NCBI RefSeq assembly: GCF_002149965.1
Contig: NZ_MSQB01000012.1
Span: 120,144-184,143, forward strand
Reading direction: 5' to 3'
Length of the DNA: 64,000 nucleotides
Source: Novosphingobium panipatense
Lineage (GTDB): Bacteria; Pseudomonadota; Alphaproteobacteria; Sphingomonadales; Sphingomonadaceae
Made by a program: the position numbers and the translations under genes. This document shows, one piece after another, positions 62,494 to 64,000 of this stretch; position 1 is the first letter of the stretch, and the number at the start of each line of letters is the position of its first letter. The notes beneath the pieces were generated by a model. The model was not told the DNA's origin and did not search any database. It saw only the letters and a program-made list of their open reading frames with translations.

Positions 62494-63240
62494 ATGAAGA
62501 TCCTCGTGCCCGTGAAGCGGGTGATCGACTACAACGTAAAGCCGCGCGTGAAGGCGGATGGTACGGGTGTTGACCTGGCCAACGTCAAGATGAGCATGAA
62601 CCCGTTCGACGAGATCGCGGTCGAGGAAGCCATCCGCATCAAGGAAGCGGGCAAGGCTGAAGAGATCGTCGCCGTCTCGGTCGGCCCGGCCAAGGCGCAG
62701 GATACGCTGCGCACCGCACTCGCCATGGGCGCCGATCGCGCGATCCTGATCGAAACCGATGCCGAAGTGGAACCGCTGGCCGTCGCCAAGATCCTCAAGG
62801 CGATCGTCGCCGAAGAGAATCCCGGCCTCGTGATCCTCGGCAAGCAGGCGATCGACGACGATTCGAACCAGACCGGCCAGATGCTCGCTGCGCTGCTGGG
62901 CCGCCCGCAGGGCACCTTCGCCAGCAAGGTCGAGATCGACGGCGATCACGTTGCCGTGACCCGCGAAGTTGATGGCGGTCTGGAGACCGTGAAGCTGGCT
63001 CTGCCCGCGATCGTCACCACCGACTTGCGCCTCAACGAGCCGCGCTACGCTTCGCTGCCCAACATCATGAAGGCGAAGAAGAAGCCGCTCGATGTGAAGA
63101 CTGCCGCCGACTACGGCGTCGACATCGCCCCGCGCCTCAAGACCCTCAAGGTCTCGGAGCCGCCGGTCCGCTCGGCCGGTATCAAGGTCGCCGACGTCGA
63201 TGGCCTCGTTGCCAAGCTCAAGGAACTGGGAGTCGCCTAA
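62494..63240 (+). CDS. etfB: electron transfer flavoprotein beta subunit
   Basis: A 248-residue ETF beta subunit: [20 protein letters not shown] at the start, VSMNPFDE-type [36 protein letters not shown] and the C-terminal region with MKAKKKPLD, which contributes the dehydrogenase-recognition loop. It accepts electrons from acyl-CoA dehydrogenases and passes them to ETF-ubiquinone oxidoreductase. ATG 62494 has GGAG eight bases upstream. The TAA stop overlaps the etfA ATG (TAATG). Confidence 0.94.
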   Translation: MKILVPVKRVIDYNVKPRVKADGTGVDLANVKMSMNPFDEIAVEEAIRIKEAGKAEEIVAVSVGPAKAQDTLRTALAMGADRAILIETDAEVEPLAVAKILKAIVAEENPGLVILGKQAIDDDSNQTGQMLAALLGRPQGTFASKVEIDGDHVAVTREVDGGLETVKLALPAIVTTDLRLNEPRYASLPNIMKAKKKPLDVKTAADYGVDIAPRLKTLKVSEPPVRSAGIKVADVDGLVAKLKELGVA

Positions 63241-64000
63241 TGAAGACGCTCGTTTGGGTCGAACACGACAACGCGTCGGTCAAGGACGCGACGCTCCACA
63301 CCGTCACCGCTGCCGCCAAGCTGGGTGAAGTCCACCTCCTGGTCGCCGGCGCGGGTTGCCGCGCTGCTGCCGAGGCCGCCGCGAAGATCGCCGGTGTAGC
63401 CAAGGTCCATGTGGCCGACAATGCCGCCTACGAACACGCGCTGGCCGAAAACGTCGCGCCGCTGATCGTCGAACTGATGGGCCACCACGACGCGTTCCTG
63501 GCGCCCGCCACCACCACCGGCAAGAACATCGCGCCGCGCGTGGCCGCTCTGCTCGACGTCGCGCAGCTGTCGGACATCCTCTCGGTCGAGGGCGAGAAGA
63601 CCTTCACCCGCCCGATCTACGCGGGCAATGCCATCGCCACCGTCGAATCGAGCGATGCCAAGCTGGTGATCACCGTGCGCGGCACCGCCTTCGAGAAGGC
63701 CGCTGCCGAGGGCGGTTCGGCTGCCATCGAAGACGTCGCAGGCGCCGGTGACGCGGGCCTTTCCAGCTTCGTGGACGCCGAACTCGCCAAGTCGGAACGC
63801 CCGGAACTGACCAGCGCCAAGGTGATCGTCTCGGGCGGCCGCGCGCTGAAGGATTCGGAAACTTTCGAGCAGGTGATCCTGCCGCTGGCCGACAAGCTCG
63901 GCGCTGCCGTCGGCGCCTCGCGCGCGGCGGTGGACGCAGGCTATGTGCCCAACGACTACCAGGTCGGTCAGACCGGCAAGATCGTGGCGCCGGAAGTCTA
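63240..64000 (+). CDS. etfA: electron transfer flavoprotein alpha subunit (partial, runs off the window)
   Basis: The first 253 residues of ETF alpha: [20 protein letters not shown], then HHDAFLAPATTTGKNIAPRVAALLDVAQLSDI, RPIYAGNAIATVES and ELTSAKVIVSGGRALKD, and at the edge GASRAAVDAGYVPNDYQVGQTGK, which precedes the FAD site. The C-terminal third lies beyond 64000. It is coupled to etfB by TAATG. With etfB it serves acyl-CoA dehydrogenation that feeds the propionyl-CoA pathway upstream in the same operon. Confidence 0.93.
   Translation, partial: MKTLVWVEHDNASVKDATLHTVTAAAKLGEVHLLVAGAGCRAAAEAAAKIAGVAKVHVADNAAYEHALAENVAPLIVELMGHHDAFLAPATTTGKNIAPRVAALLDVAQLSDILSVEGEKTFTRPIYAGNAIATVESSDAKLVITVRGTAFEKAAAEGGSAAIEDVAGAGDAGLSSFVDAELAKSERPELTSAKVIVSGGRALKDSETFEQVILPLADKLGAAVGASRAAVDAGYVPNDYQVGQTGKIVAPEV

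Overview
The window is high-GC DNA, apparently chromosomal, from an alphaproteobacterium, most likely a sphingomonad (Novosphingobium/Sphingobium type). The grounds are several TonB-dependent receptors with matching FecI/FecR pairs, a PccR/ScfR-type regulator beside a pccB-epimerase-mutase-bioB-pccA operon, a DUF5695 protein, PepSY/DUF3649 iron-uptake accessory genes, and REP-like palindromes built on CCCGGA-N5-TCCGGG. I see no rRNA, tRNA, CRISPR array, transposase or integrase.

Region 1 (1-10.2 kb) is a compact catabolic island. It holds a LeuCD-type hydratase pair, a GntR/UTRA regulator, a class III CoA-transferase, an HMG-CoA-lyase-family lyase, a maleamate-amidase-like cysteine hydrolase, two tandem PuuE/imidase-like polysaccharide-deacetylase-fold proteins and an AbrB-type membrane protein. 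A FAD dehydrogenase converges on it. Overlapping start/stop codons tie the + strand genes together, and both divergent promoters share a 12-nt motif. I infer a route that opens a cyclic imide (a substituted maleimide), deamidates it, hydrates the resulting maleate, activates it with CoA and cleaves it to acyl-CoA plus a 2-oxoacid.

Region 2 (10.4-20.2 kb) has a large TonB-dependent receptor, a lipoprotein with an HEFSH zinc motif, and a complete iron-type cassette on the minus strand (sigma factor, FecR, STN-type receptor, TonB, secreted unknown). Region 3 (20.2-28.5 kb) has a five-gene minus-strand cluster (VOC protein, SDR, DUF1214, sulfotransferase, zinc ADH) facing a TetR gene across a perfect operator palindrome, then LysR, an alpha/beta hydrolase and a PNPOx-like protein. 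Region 4 (28.5-35.7 kb) is a second iron cassette with PepSY and DUF3649 genes; its receptor gene carries an in-frame TGA 92 sense codons before the natural stop.

Region 5 (35.8-41.3 kb) has an Old Yellow Enzyme/DJ-1/SRPBCC operon opposite a LysR gene, and an Fsr-type MFS exporter opposite an AraC regulator. Region 6 (41.3-51 kb) has a Tat-exported DUF5695 protein, then a malate:quinone oxidoreductase with an apparent Tat/anchor leader and an AlgE-like porin, divergent from a DctB/DctD pair whose DctD lacks GAFTGA. Region 7 (51-64 kb) is the propionyl-CoA operon: PccR with its TTTGCAA operators, pccB, thiolase, methylmalonyl-CoA epimerase, methylmalonyl-CoA mutase, bioB, esterase, small membrane protein, pccA, etfB and partial etfA. 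A degenerate copy of the pccA 5' end lies about 380 bp upstream of the real gene. This operon would consume any propionyl-CoA that region 1 generates.
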